Shown: positions 35,601 to 47,600 of the stretch, piece by piece
How positions within the stretch are numbered: position 1 is the first letter of the stretch
Layout of the letters: every line of letters starts with the position of its first letter
NCBI GenBank assembly: GCA_037389465.1
Contig: JAZARR010000105.1
Span: 2,418,001 to 2,482,000, forward strand
Direction of reading: 5' to 3'
Source: Baylisascaris procyonis
Taxonomy: Eukaryota > Nematoda > Chromadorea > Rhabditida > Ascarididae
DNA length: 64,000 bases
Program-made: the position numbers and the translations under genes
The notes under the pieces: model-generated
What the model was told of the DNA's origin: nothing
What the model saw: only the letters and a program-made list of their open reading frames with translations
Database searches by the model: none

Positions 35601-37849
35601 CATTGCTATCGATTTCAGAATTTAATTTTGTAACAATTACTGAGTTTTTATCCCATTTGAATGAATGTGGACTTTTGACCATCTTTTCGAGGCTAAAAAA
35701 GTCGAATGCTTTGTTGGCATGCTAGCAGCTGTAGCCAAAAGAAACGTGACAGCCGCACACTTTTATTAAGTTTATAGATAACATACCAAGTTTTGTACTA
35801 ACAGTTAATAAATGATGCTGGGCGACACAGCGCTACGATAACGCATTATCAGTTCGTAATGAAGCGCGAGAAGAAAGCTGAGTGAATGAGGATCTAAACT
35901 TCCTTGTTTTAGGAAGCGATCGTATCCGATTTGCCACACCGTCATAGGATGGTATTCGGTTGGAACTCATTGACCAGTGCAAGGCATGCACATCGTTAAT
36001 GGATTTTGCAAGGAAAGCGTAGAATAGATCACACATTAGTGTTAACTGTCATAAACAACATATACAAGACACCGTTTAACTGAAAGAAATTGGATGCGAA
36101 TAGAGCAAGCGATGATCATTGAGGCAAGTGATTATGAAATAGCGATTGTTTTCACATCACTTTTCCGGTCTAGTCGAAATCGGGGGGGGGGGGGGGGGGA
36201 GACGTTCAGCATTGTTTGCTATTGCTTTGCTTAGACTCCATAAAGCTGCTTACCGTTTGCTTATAAATGTAGTTTACGTGCACGAAATGATTGTGCATAG
36301 CCAAGAGCAAACAAAAGAAGAGCTAACGCCTAACTGCTTTCCGTCTCCAAAGGTGTGTATGTGCCATCCTCAGTGGTTTATTTATGAGATGTACTACGCT
36401 CTCACAGAAAGATTTCCGCTTAAAATGTTTACTTCGAATCGGCAATCTGAAAGAAGATTAGTATTACACTCTTTGACATCGCTATTTCACTAAAGGACAT
36501 AAAAATTGCTCATTTTAAGAGTAAAATAACTGTCGTTATAGTTTGTCTATCTTTGCAATTCCCATTTCCCACTCATTTTATCATTTCCAGCACGGGAAAG
36601 CATTCATCTTATTGATTGTGCTATATGAGGAGAAAGTTGGTGGATGGTTACGCTATTGTTCTTACGAGAATAATTTCATAGAACGGATCATATGCAAAGG
36701 GGATTGGTTATTGCATTAATAAGTATATTGCTTAAATCGGAGCAGAAATAATCGTCTCTAAATTTTGAACGGATCTATAGTACCTCATTTTATGCGAAGA
36801 AAAATTCATTCACTTAACGATCATCATTTGAATGGATCTTTATTGAAATTATAAAATTTAAAATGCAGGTAAATAAAAAAGAAAAGAAATTTGATTGATA
36901 TGCAATTGTTTTTCAAATTATTTGAAGAGAATTTCACATTTTATATTGTTTCATTATGACTGTTGCATTTCATTTATATTTGAAATTGAAATATAGAGAA
37001 TTTCTATATTAGAAAAAAAAAAATAATAATTGCTATTCGACAATAATTTATACTTTCTTATAATGATAATACAATCGGAATATTTTGTAGAATAATTTGT
37101 TGAATAAAGAAATGCAATTAGAAGATTATAATTGAGATATCATTTTCTTTTATTATATGAGAACCATTCACTTTTACCTAATTCCTATAGAGACGCATTA
37201 ACGGGACATATATTTGTATTTTACGGATATAACATTAAAATTTTTACTTGATCATTTAGCGTTATTCGATGACATCGTGCCGAGATACAAGAGTATTCTA
37301 TATATGATTTCATTTTCATTATGATTACCTTGAAAGATGCGGTAGGCAAATTTTTGTTTGCTTTACAACTTAGCATGATTCTCTTATAAGGTGGTCTAGC
37401 TCATATTTTGTTTAGCCTCAAGCATTAAACTGATATTTTCCATTTATTTATTTTGTTTCAACGTTCCAAGATGAAAAAACATACAAAAAGCATGACCACA
37501 TACAGCAAAAAAAAAGACCAAAATATCTGCGAAGTAACAGACTAAACGAATAGACATTTCATATGTAACAGCAGCAGCAATAACTTGGAAATCGGCACGA
37601 TTCAGCCGCAGTTTAAAAGTTGAAGGAGTAAGCGCATTAACGAAATCGGCAGAAAGCTCATATGACACGAAAATAAAACCTATGAAGAATATTGTTTGTA
37701 CTGCAAACAGATTTTGATGAGTTGGGACTGATATCCACTAAGGGGAAGAGTAAACGGAAATATCTGTGATAGCGGAATATCTGAAAAGCAAAGCACAATT
37801 CTACAACAACGAATCAAATCAAGCTTGAATCGGCGATGTTGATGTGATT
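32641..37849. other. AT-rich intergenic stretch, no gene recognised
   Basis: Apart from an 18-G run at 36182-36199, I see no recognisable exon. The only frame with a coding-like look is 36036-35833 on the minus strand, 67 codons starting MCDLFYAF, with an internal start MSSNRIPSYDG followed by an Arg/Ser-rich stretch. It could be a 5' cytosolic exon of the aminopeptidase, but no splice link could be fixed. The promoter of the aminopeptidase should lie here. Confidence 0.35.
36182..36199 (+). repeat. Poly(dG) tract, 18 G
   Basis: Uninterrupted run of 18 G in otherwise AT-rich intergenic DNA; the second such tract in the window. Confidence 0.95.
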
Positions 37850-39790
37850 CTGGATTAAAGATTTTTAATCTAATAGTATAAAGTGGCTGCTATCGATCAT
37901 AGTAAACTTTAAAGGTAGCAATACGGTCTAACAACCTGATATCAGCAACCAAATAATATACTCGTAGAAGAGTAGGCCATTTCAAATTTAGTCGCCACTA
38001 AGTAATGAAAGTTTATCGCTCATCCTCAGTGTTGCAAAGGCGCGAGGATATAGGTGACAATTTTCGATCACTTTTCAACAACAGTGAAACGCTCCAACCT
38101 GAAATGAAGTTCAGGATCGACTGTAACATCAAAGTTACCATTGCTATCTGTAGAAGGGAGAAACTGACCTCCTGGCTTGAAAAAAAAACCATTTCGGACT
38201 TTGATATGAATTATATGATATGTTTCATGCGATACATTTAATTGTCATAAATTTCACTACCTGCTGAATGCATCAGCATCCTTTAGTCGTTGGTAGAATC
38301 ATGCAGTGGACGATCAATTTGAAGATCACAAGCAAAGTGCCTCGTACAATTCAGAATGTTATCAGAAACGTCCTTTATATATCAGAACACCAAAGACACT
38401 TCCTTGTGGGACACCACGACAAACAGGATGTGAAACTATATAATTATTGCAGTTCTTACTTGAAAACCTCGGTCACATAAAGATGGTCGGAGTCACTTTA
38501 GGAAAGAGCTGCCAGCACTATCCTTTTATAGTTTCCTGAGGAGATTTCCTTGAGAGACCACACCAAAGGGCTTTGCATAATCAATATAAATAATTTCGGT
38601 TTGAATTGACATTTCCAACGTGAACATCCAGTCATCTAAAAATGAAGTAAGTTTTGGAGTAACAGGGGACAAAGCCGATCTTTTCTAATATCGCCTTCCA
38701 TAACGATTAACTCAAAAAGTTACACATGAAAAAGATTAGACTAATTGGGCCATAATTTTTTGACTGAAATTGCAGTTGGTTATTCATTAGTGACGAGATG
38801 AACGCACATTTCCAAGGACGACGAAGAAACAAACAAGAGAAGCAAAGTAGAAGAGTTGTTGCTAAACAGCCATGAAATCGATTGAAAAATCCGGACAGGA
38901 TACCGTTTAGTGTGAGTGAAGCCTTATTACTGTGTTTATGGAAAACTTGTAAAAGTGAGCCAACATTAACATCAACTAAATGCAGATGTATACTACAATG
39001 TACAGGAAAAACCATGCTGTACACCATCGTGCTCGGTGAAAACCACTGAGAAATAATCTGCAAACAATATTTTAGCTCATTTTCAATAAGCAAAATTTAA
39101 GGTGATCATTTTTTAGGACATCTACCTTATAGCGCGTCTTCAGCTTCCTGTTAACGTACTCGGAGAACGCTTTAGCTTTTCTGCTGCATATCACATGTCT
39201 CTCATTTTCCCTAGTAAGTTTCATACAGATCAAATGTCGATCAAATCATATGAAATATTTTTTCGCAGTGAAACGATTTAGGGCATGAAAGCGTTCGTCT
39301 AGTGTGGGTGGCCTTCTTCTTTGATGCACTCAAAAAGAAAATTATGTACAAAGTCTAGAAGGCATATACAGATTTTGTCGATGCTGAATGAACTTCCAAT
39401 ATAATCATTCCAATTACATCGAACCAACTTAACTTTAGCTTCTTTCCAACTCACTGCGGAACATCTCATTCATGCCTTCATATAGGCATATAGGTTTTGC
39501 AAGGGAAGTTTCACCTTCAAAATGGAGGCTTGCGTGAAGGGCTCCTTGAAAATTTCGTTACTATCGAAACATTGCCAACAAAGTATTTGTTTTAGGTCCA
39601 CATTTTTACCTATATAAGTAAAACGTTGCTCAAGATTAACAACAGTGCTGCTTCAGAGAAAAATTTTCGCAGACAGTCTGATGCAATCAGGATGTTTGCC
39701 AGTAGAAAACTAAAGTTTAGGTTATCGACCACTAAGACTGCGTGATCCGAGCAGAACTTAGAAATCTGATTGTTCACTTCCTCGATTCTT
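37850..39790 (-). mobile_element. Degenerate LINE (non-LTR retrotransposon), endonuclease-to-reverse-transcriptase remnant
   Basis: Minus-strand reading across several frames recovers parts of a CR1/Jockey-like ORF2 in the right order. Near 39720-39750 is an endonuclease-like FCSDHAVLVVDNLNFS. Around 38740-39090 there is a linker and NYGPISLIFFMC (compare NYRPISL). Around 38560-38600 is IIYIDYAKPFGVVSQ (compare YxDYAKAFDxVSH). Around 38390-38420 is GVPQGSV-like sequence, followed by KDVSDNIL and ACDLQI (compare INDL and FADD). Around 38000-38150 are parts of the thumb region. Stops and frameshifts break it everywhere and the catalytic ADD is lost, so it cannot code for an active enzyme. No target duplications or tail were found. 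Confidence 0.75.
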
Positions 39791-40948
39791 CAGATTAGAT
39801 TCACGATCATAGTGTAATATTTGAAACACGTGTACTGTGTTTGCTCGTTCAGAAGTCCCATACGCTTCGAATATACGGAAGTTGCAAGTGGAATAAGCTC
39901 CTTGTTCGTCTGCTGAAAGCAACGGTATGTTTAACGTTTTTTTCTCTTCTCTCCAGTATGTTCATTTTGAAATTTTTGAATAGTCGATTCGATTTACGAA
40001 ATGGCCCCTCCCCCTCCCCAATTTGCATCGACTCCGACATTGTAGACACATAGCGTTTTAGAAATTACGACACTCATACTCCCATGAAAACAGTGCATTA
40101 GATATTTCGAATGTTCCGTTTACATAGCTGCATTATGCATGCTGTAATATTTAAATGACGCCTGCTAACTCTTAAAGCGTACGCGAAATCTTCGGCTTTT
40201 AGTTCGCAATCGGTTCGTGCTTTCATAATCGCGGCTAAGATTTGAGGTTTTTGGGGATGGCATGACAAGGTTGTGATTGAGGTGTGGAAAGGGGGATCTT
40301 GTCCCTAATCAAAAATTTTCAGTTTGGAATACAAATACTTAGGTGCTATAATGCGTAAATACGTTGTGTAGTTTTCACGAACTCATTTTTATTAGAATCG
40401 TTATGCCATCGTTTCACCTACACCCTCTAGAAAACCGATCTTAAGCTCTCATTGCGTTTCTCACCTACAAGTTTTTAAGCCTTCAATCCTAATTGATGTC
40501 TTGTATGCTCATGCTTTTACATAGTTTTGCTGAGTAAAACTTATAGCTTTGATTTATTTGTTGTTGTTCTTTTGCCGCAGTTGGTTGGATGCTAAGTTTT
40601 TTCAACGTAACAAATCGGCCTCTATTTATGAGGGCTTTTCTTTTCAAATGTGTGGTTATTATAAGAAATTCCCAATATTCTTTCAAAACTATTCTATGAC
40701 TACTTATGTAGTTTCCTTTCTTCAGCTATATCGTCTATAATTGTGATATAAGTGTGTGAACTAGTCCTAAAACGAATACCATCTCTGAGGTAACCTCGCT
40801 TGCAATATTGGTTGTGGCTGGGATCGGATTTAACCAACACGCATAAGTGACTCATTGAATCGGATCTTAAATTTCTAGATGAACACTATACCTTTTACTT
40901 AATTACGCGTGCTTGGCAAACGTTTTGATTATCTTTATAATTGTATCG

Positions 40949-40953
<5 letters not shown>

Positions 40954-41027
<74 letters not shown>
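40954..41027. repeat. (AT)n microsatellite, 74 bases
   Basis: Perfect alternating AT about 600 bases upstream of the PNISR start codon. The Tyr-Ile frames on both strands are artefacts of this repeat. Confidence 0.95.
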
Positions 41028-41028
<1 letters not shown>

Positions 41029-41531
41029 GGCGCAATTGTCCCAAGGAGCAGTTATCGACGGCGGAAGTGTTCCGATGCGCAAAGGCCATCATTATATAGC
41101 TGGCAAGTTTATGCAAATATCACATTAAAGTAATGAGCTTTGCGTCATATATTGCTGAACTTTTTGCACCAAATATATGTTGCTAAAAAGCCGCACAGTC
41201 GATCATATCGGTTTTCATCTCCCCATTCCCCGATTTCACTTCTGCTCTGGTTTCCCTCCACCTTTATTTCTAGCGGGACCCGAAGATAAGCAGCTTTTAG
41301 CAGCAATTTTTATCTCCATCAAAATCGTCCCCCTTAATCTTTTTTCAAGAAAGTGAAATTGATGATATGCGATCTAGTATAGACCCTATTGAAAGTGATC
41401 CTTGGCAGGGTATAGGCATCTACGACATGATGAAATTCTTTGTTAGTGATTACTGCTTGGTTTTTACGTATAATTCGTCAATGATGTGTAATGCATTGCC
41501 AACTGTATTATATTTGAAAACTTTTTTCTCG

Positions 41532-41621
41532 TATTGTTTCAGATTTTTTCATCTTTTCATTTATCTAAGCCTTTCTCGAGAATTTTACTCGCTATTTTCG
41601 CGGCCTAAAACGCCTTCAAGC
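41532..41621 (+). promoter_or_regulatory. PNISR: Probable 5' UTR of the PNISR gene after a splice-leader-type acceptor
   Basis: CGTATTGTTTCAG ends at 41542 and is followed by about 80 bases without an ATG before the start at 41622. A free acceptor just ahead of the first ATG, with no partner exon seen, is what spliced-leader trans-splicing would look like in a nematode. No leader sequence is visible, so this is inference. Confidence 0.35.
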
Positions 41622-44600
41622 ATGGCCGTAAGCAGTGCAAAATGGATGGATCAATCCTACTATGAATCGATGCCAAATTCAGAAGGTAATTGAATCGCTT
41701 TTTCCTTTGTGATGTCTATTCAAGGAAACGTAACTGAAGTCCATTCTAGAATTGTTTTTGGCGATCATAGATATGCGGTGCTGAGTGATTAATTGATCTA
41801 CAATAAGTGGTACTATCTTGGCTTTGTGACAGTGTTATTTCAATCCGTTTAATGTTATATAAACCGTATAAACAAAGTGCCATAAAAAACTATATTGTAG
41901 ATTTAAGCAAGTATAGAAGCAGCATGTTGAATGAATTTCTATAGGCTAGTTTGAGCAGTTCTGTGAGCATCTTCTCTGAACTTTAAAATTGCGTTTTAAT
42001 TTCAAAGTGGGAATTCTTCGTCTAATAAAAGCACATTCAATAGCAAAGCACCACAACACGGCTCGAATTTGGGACTGAAAATTTCCTAGTAACGCTCAGA
42101 CGTGGGCACTGATTTGTCTACATGCCTTTCAGAGTACCTGGCTACTACACGTTTGTCTTTTCATTCTTTCCTTGACCTTTCATTTTTCAGTTTTTTTTTT
42201 TCATCTGGTAATTAATGTACAGTGCAAGAGTAATGTGTTTTAGTTAATTGGGCGCAGTTGGCGCAGAATTGGATGGCAATGAGAGATGCGGGGGAAACGC
42301 CAAACGATGGTTCTTTGCCGCCTCCTCCACCACCTCCTTCAAGGGGTGCAGGACGTCGTATGCAAACTCTCGAGGGAAATTTTGCGCATTCAGCACCGTT
42401 CTTTCCGCCTCTTCCAATAGGTGTGTTTTCATTAGGTCTTCTTCAACTCAAACACTGTATATCCTGCCCAGAGTTTTGTGTAGGGTTGGGAATGACAACA
42501 TTTGGTGGAATGGAGGGTTTGGCTTCAAATTTGGAATCGTTATTCGTACTTATACAGGAAATTTCCTCGGAATTTCCTTCCCCGTCTTTCCTCCCCCTCT
42601 CCACTCGCCTCTGCACGCCATTCACTCTTGCCCTGCGGTAGTCGAGGGAGGACGGGATAAATTCATTTTCTGGTCATTCCATCGAAGGCTTCTGTCCTAC
42701 CCACTAGTATTTCCTTGCTTGCCGCTACACGATTTCTCCATCTTCTATTGATATATGGGCGAGATCAGGTTCACCCTCAACCAGACCTCACATCTGGAGC
42801 CTTAAAGTGAATATTGTGAATGTGATGTTTTTGTAAAACCAGATATTGAGAACGATTTCTTACCTGATCACGAGGTCTAGCTCAGAAATGTTTGGCTGGC
42901 TACCAGACTTCATGACGAGAAATCTTCATGTGTTGATTGACCAGCACGACGTCGCAAAACGAAACGTTGAAAGGAATGTAGTCGTGTTTGGCATTTCATG
43001 TCGATGCCTAGCGGCCGTAACTTCGTCGAATTCTCGCTTGATATTTCGCCTTAAAGCTTCAAATGCATCAACGAATTAAACGTTTGGTGCGTAATCTCTT
43101 ACATCAAAAAGGTAAACGCCAGCCTTTTTTGAAAAGCTGGCGCTAAGTTGAGGTCGAGATAATTTTTGAGTAATCCTTGCAATTTGCCCTCTTATCCGTT
43201 GAACCAAAAGAGGTGAAGTTTTTTGCGTCGCTGATAACTGTATGGAGTGATTCGATCTGCGAGAGTGCCTTTACTTCTTTTTTTCCGATAGTCGGTCGGT
43301 AACTGGCTTGAATGCTTGTAGCCTGGGCAGGGCGGCGACCGGTTATTCTTCACTGCGGCTAACCTACTGGTATCCGGTTGTGGAGTGACTTTTAATGGTA
43401 TTACCCATAGTTGTGAGGTTGCTGCTTGTAAAGCAGAGGATAGAGATCCCATGTATAAGAAGGAGGCTATCTAAGCGTTTTCTTGTAACAAGTACAATTT
43501 TATTTTCACAAAGAATTCTTTTTAACCGACTCTTCCATCGCATCTTTTAATACCAACATTGCTTCTAGCAAACCACTTAGTTTTAAAAAAATGCGTCAGG
43601 CAGCAGTTGCATGCAAGTCCTCTCGACTTTTATTTTTATTTGGTAAAAAATGTTTAGTAACACATCTTTAGGCTGGCGGTGACGCAAGCATAGTTGGAAT
43701 AGTTCTGCAATCCTGCCTTAAATCCTGTTGGTTTATTGCTTCCTACAGGCGGCCTCTTCGATTTATTATATAACAGATTCCATTCATTGACGCGTAAGCT
43801 ATCTGCAGTAAGAACAAATTGTGTGCATCTCTACTTTAAATGAGGAAGCCAGGGAGAGCGAATGGCGTTATTGGCCGAGCGTTTTGTTGAAGGGATTTGA
43901 TGCAATGGCTTTTGAGTTTTTAAACTGTGATTCTTACGAAACCCTTGTTTCAGATGGAACACCATTCCCTCCAGGTCATCCTCCGCCGGGGTGGATGCCT
44001 CCACCGCCGAATAATTTCGGATCACCTGTGGGACCATATCCTCCCTTTATGCCTCCAATTCCTCCATGGGCAAATGAAGGCACCTCAATGCCTGTGGCTC
44101 CACATCCTCCGCTTCAGATCCCTCAGCCTCACTATTCGCCTCATACTGATGAACCGGAACAAGAGGAAGAAGAAGGTGGCGAAGTAGGTGTTCAGTTCCT
44201 GTTTCATTTGTTGTTTAATCGAGAGATTTTGTTTTGATCGATGAGCGCGTTTTCAGTGTCAGTAGTTTTCTTAGGCGGGAACTGATTGAATCATGTTTCA
44301 GCAAGGAATTTCATGGCGTTTTGTAAATTGGGAACATGATTTCGAGGAGTTGGGCCTGTACATGCGGCCGTCTACGTCCGGCATTCGAACATGGCATGAA
44401 AACGTTTTGACAAAATTTGCCCGATTTTTACAGCGCTTTCATTGAGCTAGGCAGAAGTTTCCTGGCTCGAATAAAATAGCCATCCTTAAATGGAAGCATC
44501 TTTGTCTCGGTGGGATTTGGCGATGTTCGGATTTCTAAGGTGTAGTGGTAGAAAAAGATTCGGAATTATGCAAATTGTCTTGATAGCTGTCTTGAAATTT

Positions 44601-47600
44601 CCGTACTCAAATTTCGTTCCCATATATGGATAAGTGTTTGTGCTTGAGAAAAGAAGCGGATATATCAGAGGCAAAAGTGAAGTCGGAAACAGATTTGCGT
44701 TTGCAGTCGCGCATCGTAAGGAATCAGCTATGTCGATAATGTCCGAATGCCTTCTTATGTGAGACTAATACTAGTAAGAATGGATGTGAAGTATCTCTGT
44801 TAGATCTCCCTTCGGAGAGGATGAGTTGTTTGGGACTGCCACAAGTGTTTAGAAACGAGCAGGGGTGAAAGAGGGGTGAGGGAGGATTTACTTCTGCACA
44901 TCGGACTGTCGTTTCCTTCTCTTGTAGCAGTACTGATATCGTAGGATCAGAAACGTAATGGTTGCAAATATGAGGTGTCGAAGCGAATTTTTGTGAGGTT
45001 GGAGTGGTGTATAGCTTAGCATTTCGTTCATGTTCCTGAAGGAATGCAGGTAAATGTTTTTAATATATCCACATGCTTCAATGATTATAAACTATGTTTT
45101 CACTTTTTCGGCAGTAGACGAGATTAAGTTTCAGTATTCGCATTACTACAAGGAGTGGGATGAGAAGCAGAAGGCCGAGATGGGGAAGAGGGATACAGAC
45201 AACGAAGAACCGGATGGCGTCCCACAAGGTGCGATGGCGCACTGGTTGGGTGGTCAATGGAATCAGCCTCCATGGTTCCGAAGTGGCATTAGCAATGGCC
45301 CTTCACACAACGTTCATATGCCATTTATTGGTATGCAGTTTTTAATTTCTGCTCATTTAATGATTGAGGTGCGCTTCATTTCTAGGGATCTAGTTTGAGA
45401 TTATTACAGGTGACTTCCGATTCTCTAATAACTGCTGTTAACCTGGGCTTATGACTAAATTAAAGGTAGCAGTAATCAGGAGCAGTGGCCACTGTTCTGA
45501 ATTGTATGATAAAGCTATTATTCCAGATCAGCAGACACGGAAGGCACTACCAGCGTGGATACGAGAGGGTCTCGAAAAAGCAGAGCAGGAAAAGCAAAAG
45601 AAATTACTGAAAGAGGCGAAATTACGCGCAGCCGAAGAAGCACGCAAAGCTCGACGTGAGGCAAAGGGCCTTGGAAAATTTGTTAGTTTAAGTTCTGTCT
45701 TGATGCGTTAAGAGTAATCTCCGTTCGTAAACGGCATCGATGTGGCGATTGGAGCTGCCTTGCGGATGAATTGCTTGTGCTAAAACTCATTTATCAGCAT
45801 TCGTTGTGTGTCAAAGTGAATGAACTTGCATTTTTTATTTTCAGTTTGCCATCAGTCGCACGCTTCTCTCTCCCGGAGAGTATTCATTTTCGGAGGTTGT
45901 AAAATTTATGTTTTCCCATCGCTGCCACCAAATATGCTGGCATGCATTGACATACATTGATGACTCCTGCCCTGGGCTCGTTTGTTTATGTTCATAATCT
46001 TCCCGTAAAGAGGTAAAAGTAAATTTATTTTCTGTAAGCGGTTGAAGGATTCGGACAGCAGTGAGGATGAGTCGAGCAATGAGGGTGGCAAGAACGGTTC
46101 ATTTGCTAACGATGGGCAGCCGGTTTTTCTGAAAGCGAAGCAAGAAGCCGAGAGACATACTGACCATACAGAGCATCTCGAGGTGGACTATCGTACTGAG
46201 GAAGAAAAGCGAGAAGACGCGGTATGTTGTGCACTTCCTTTTATTTACCTGTAGATCATCATGCATCCACATCCACTAGCTTTTTTGTTAGCGTTTTTTT
46301 TTTTTTTTTTTTTTTATTGAAGCGATGCGATATTTCGTTCATTACCTGTTGGCGTCGTTTAGAGCAGTCAATTGTTGCAGCTAACACTATTGCGGCGATT
46401 CATGACCGAGATATTGATGGTGACAACGGATGCTCAACTCCAGCAGATATGCGCAGAGCAGTTCAACAGTGCGATGCGTAAAGCGGGTACACATGTTTTG
46501 CTGTTTTTGCTGGGGGGAGGGGGGGTTTATTTCTCTTTTCGCGTATTCATTTATGATCAAGGCACATGTCGCATATATTGCAACATATCTCTTCTATTTT
46601 CGTCCACTGTTTTCTTCATCCACCCATTTTGGATAAGTGTTTGTTAGTCATCTGTGGGAGGGCAGCTGTAGAGTTGGATTTAAATGAATTTAGATTCTTC
46701 GGTGCTTGATTTGATGAGGGAAATGGTTGAATATTTAAGAACGGGGAATTAAAAGGCCCACCTCCACAGTCACAACGCTTCAGAAAAGGCACTGGTGCTG
46801 ATTATGGATGTTTTTGCATCATTGCTTTGTTATTATGCTACTGAGTTCTGTGTACGCAATCATCGTAACTCCTATCGCATGCTAAGGTGCATCTTACGAG
46901 TTTAAAATTTAATCGAAACTACGATGTTATGTTGATGATTCAGGTTCAAGGTGTCCTGCACTGAACTTCTTACTGCTTCTTGTTGCTGCCGTTTATGCGT
47001 AAGATGGCAGAGGTTATTGCTGACGCGAATTTTCGCAACGTCAGCTCTTTTAATAAATTTCAGTCAGCATTTTCGTTTGTGTTATGCAGATGATATATTT
47101 AGCGCAGCCAAAGGTACTCGTCAAAAGCTCGGCGCTCGCCGCTTTATGCACTCTTGGTAAGCATTGATTTGCATTATTCGTTTCGCTAACTATGAATAAA
47201 TCCTCCCTCCTCGATATTGTTGAGCTTGCTGAGTTGCAGTCATTGTTAGACATCACCAAACATATCACTCATATATTGCGCTGTTTTGTCGAATACCCCC
47301 AAAATCGCTGATATTGGCTGGTCAGACGGTTCGAGCTTGTTTGTTCGTCATTTGCGTTTTGAATGTAGCATATGACTTTCGTCAAGTTCCATCGTCCTAG
47401 CCGTGTCACCTTCTAGTCGCTTTTCGAATGGCGACGCTTAATGTGTGCATTGAAACTTGTTGTCGAATAGTTTCCATCTGTAAAGCAGCGGTCTTCCTTG
47501 ATGTATGCAACCGATAGCAGAGTGGGTCTCGAGCTGGTCAAATATACTCGCGTTCATTTTTCTTTCTGATCGCCGTTTAGTGTACTGCAATGTATCTCAA

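Noticed and set aside
40895..41133. Tyr-Ile repeat proteins on both strands
   Set aside because: Artefacts of the (AT)n microsatellite at 40954-41027.
42248..42751. 167-codon open frame on the plus strand
   Set aside because: It overlaps PNISR exon 2 in another frame and then runs into intron; the PNISR frame is supported by homology.
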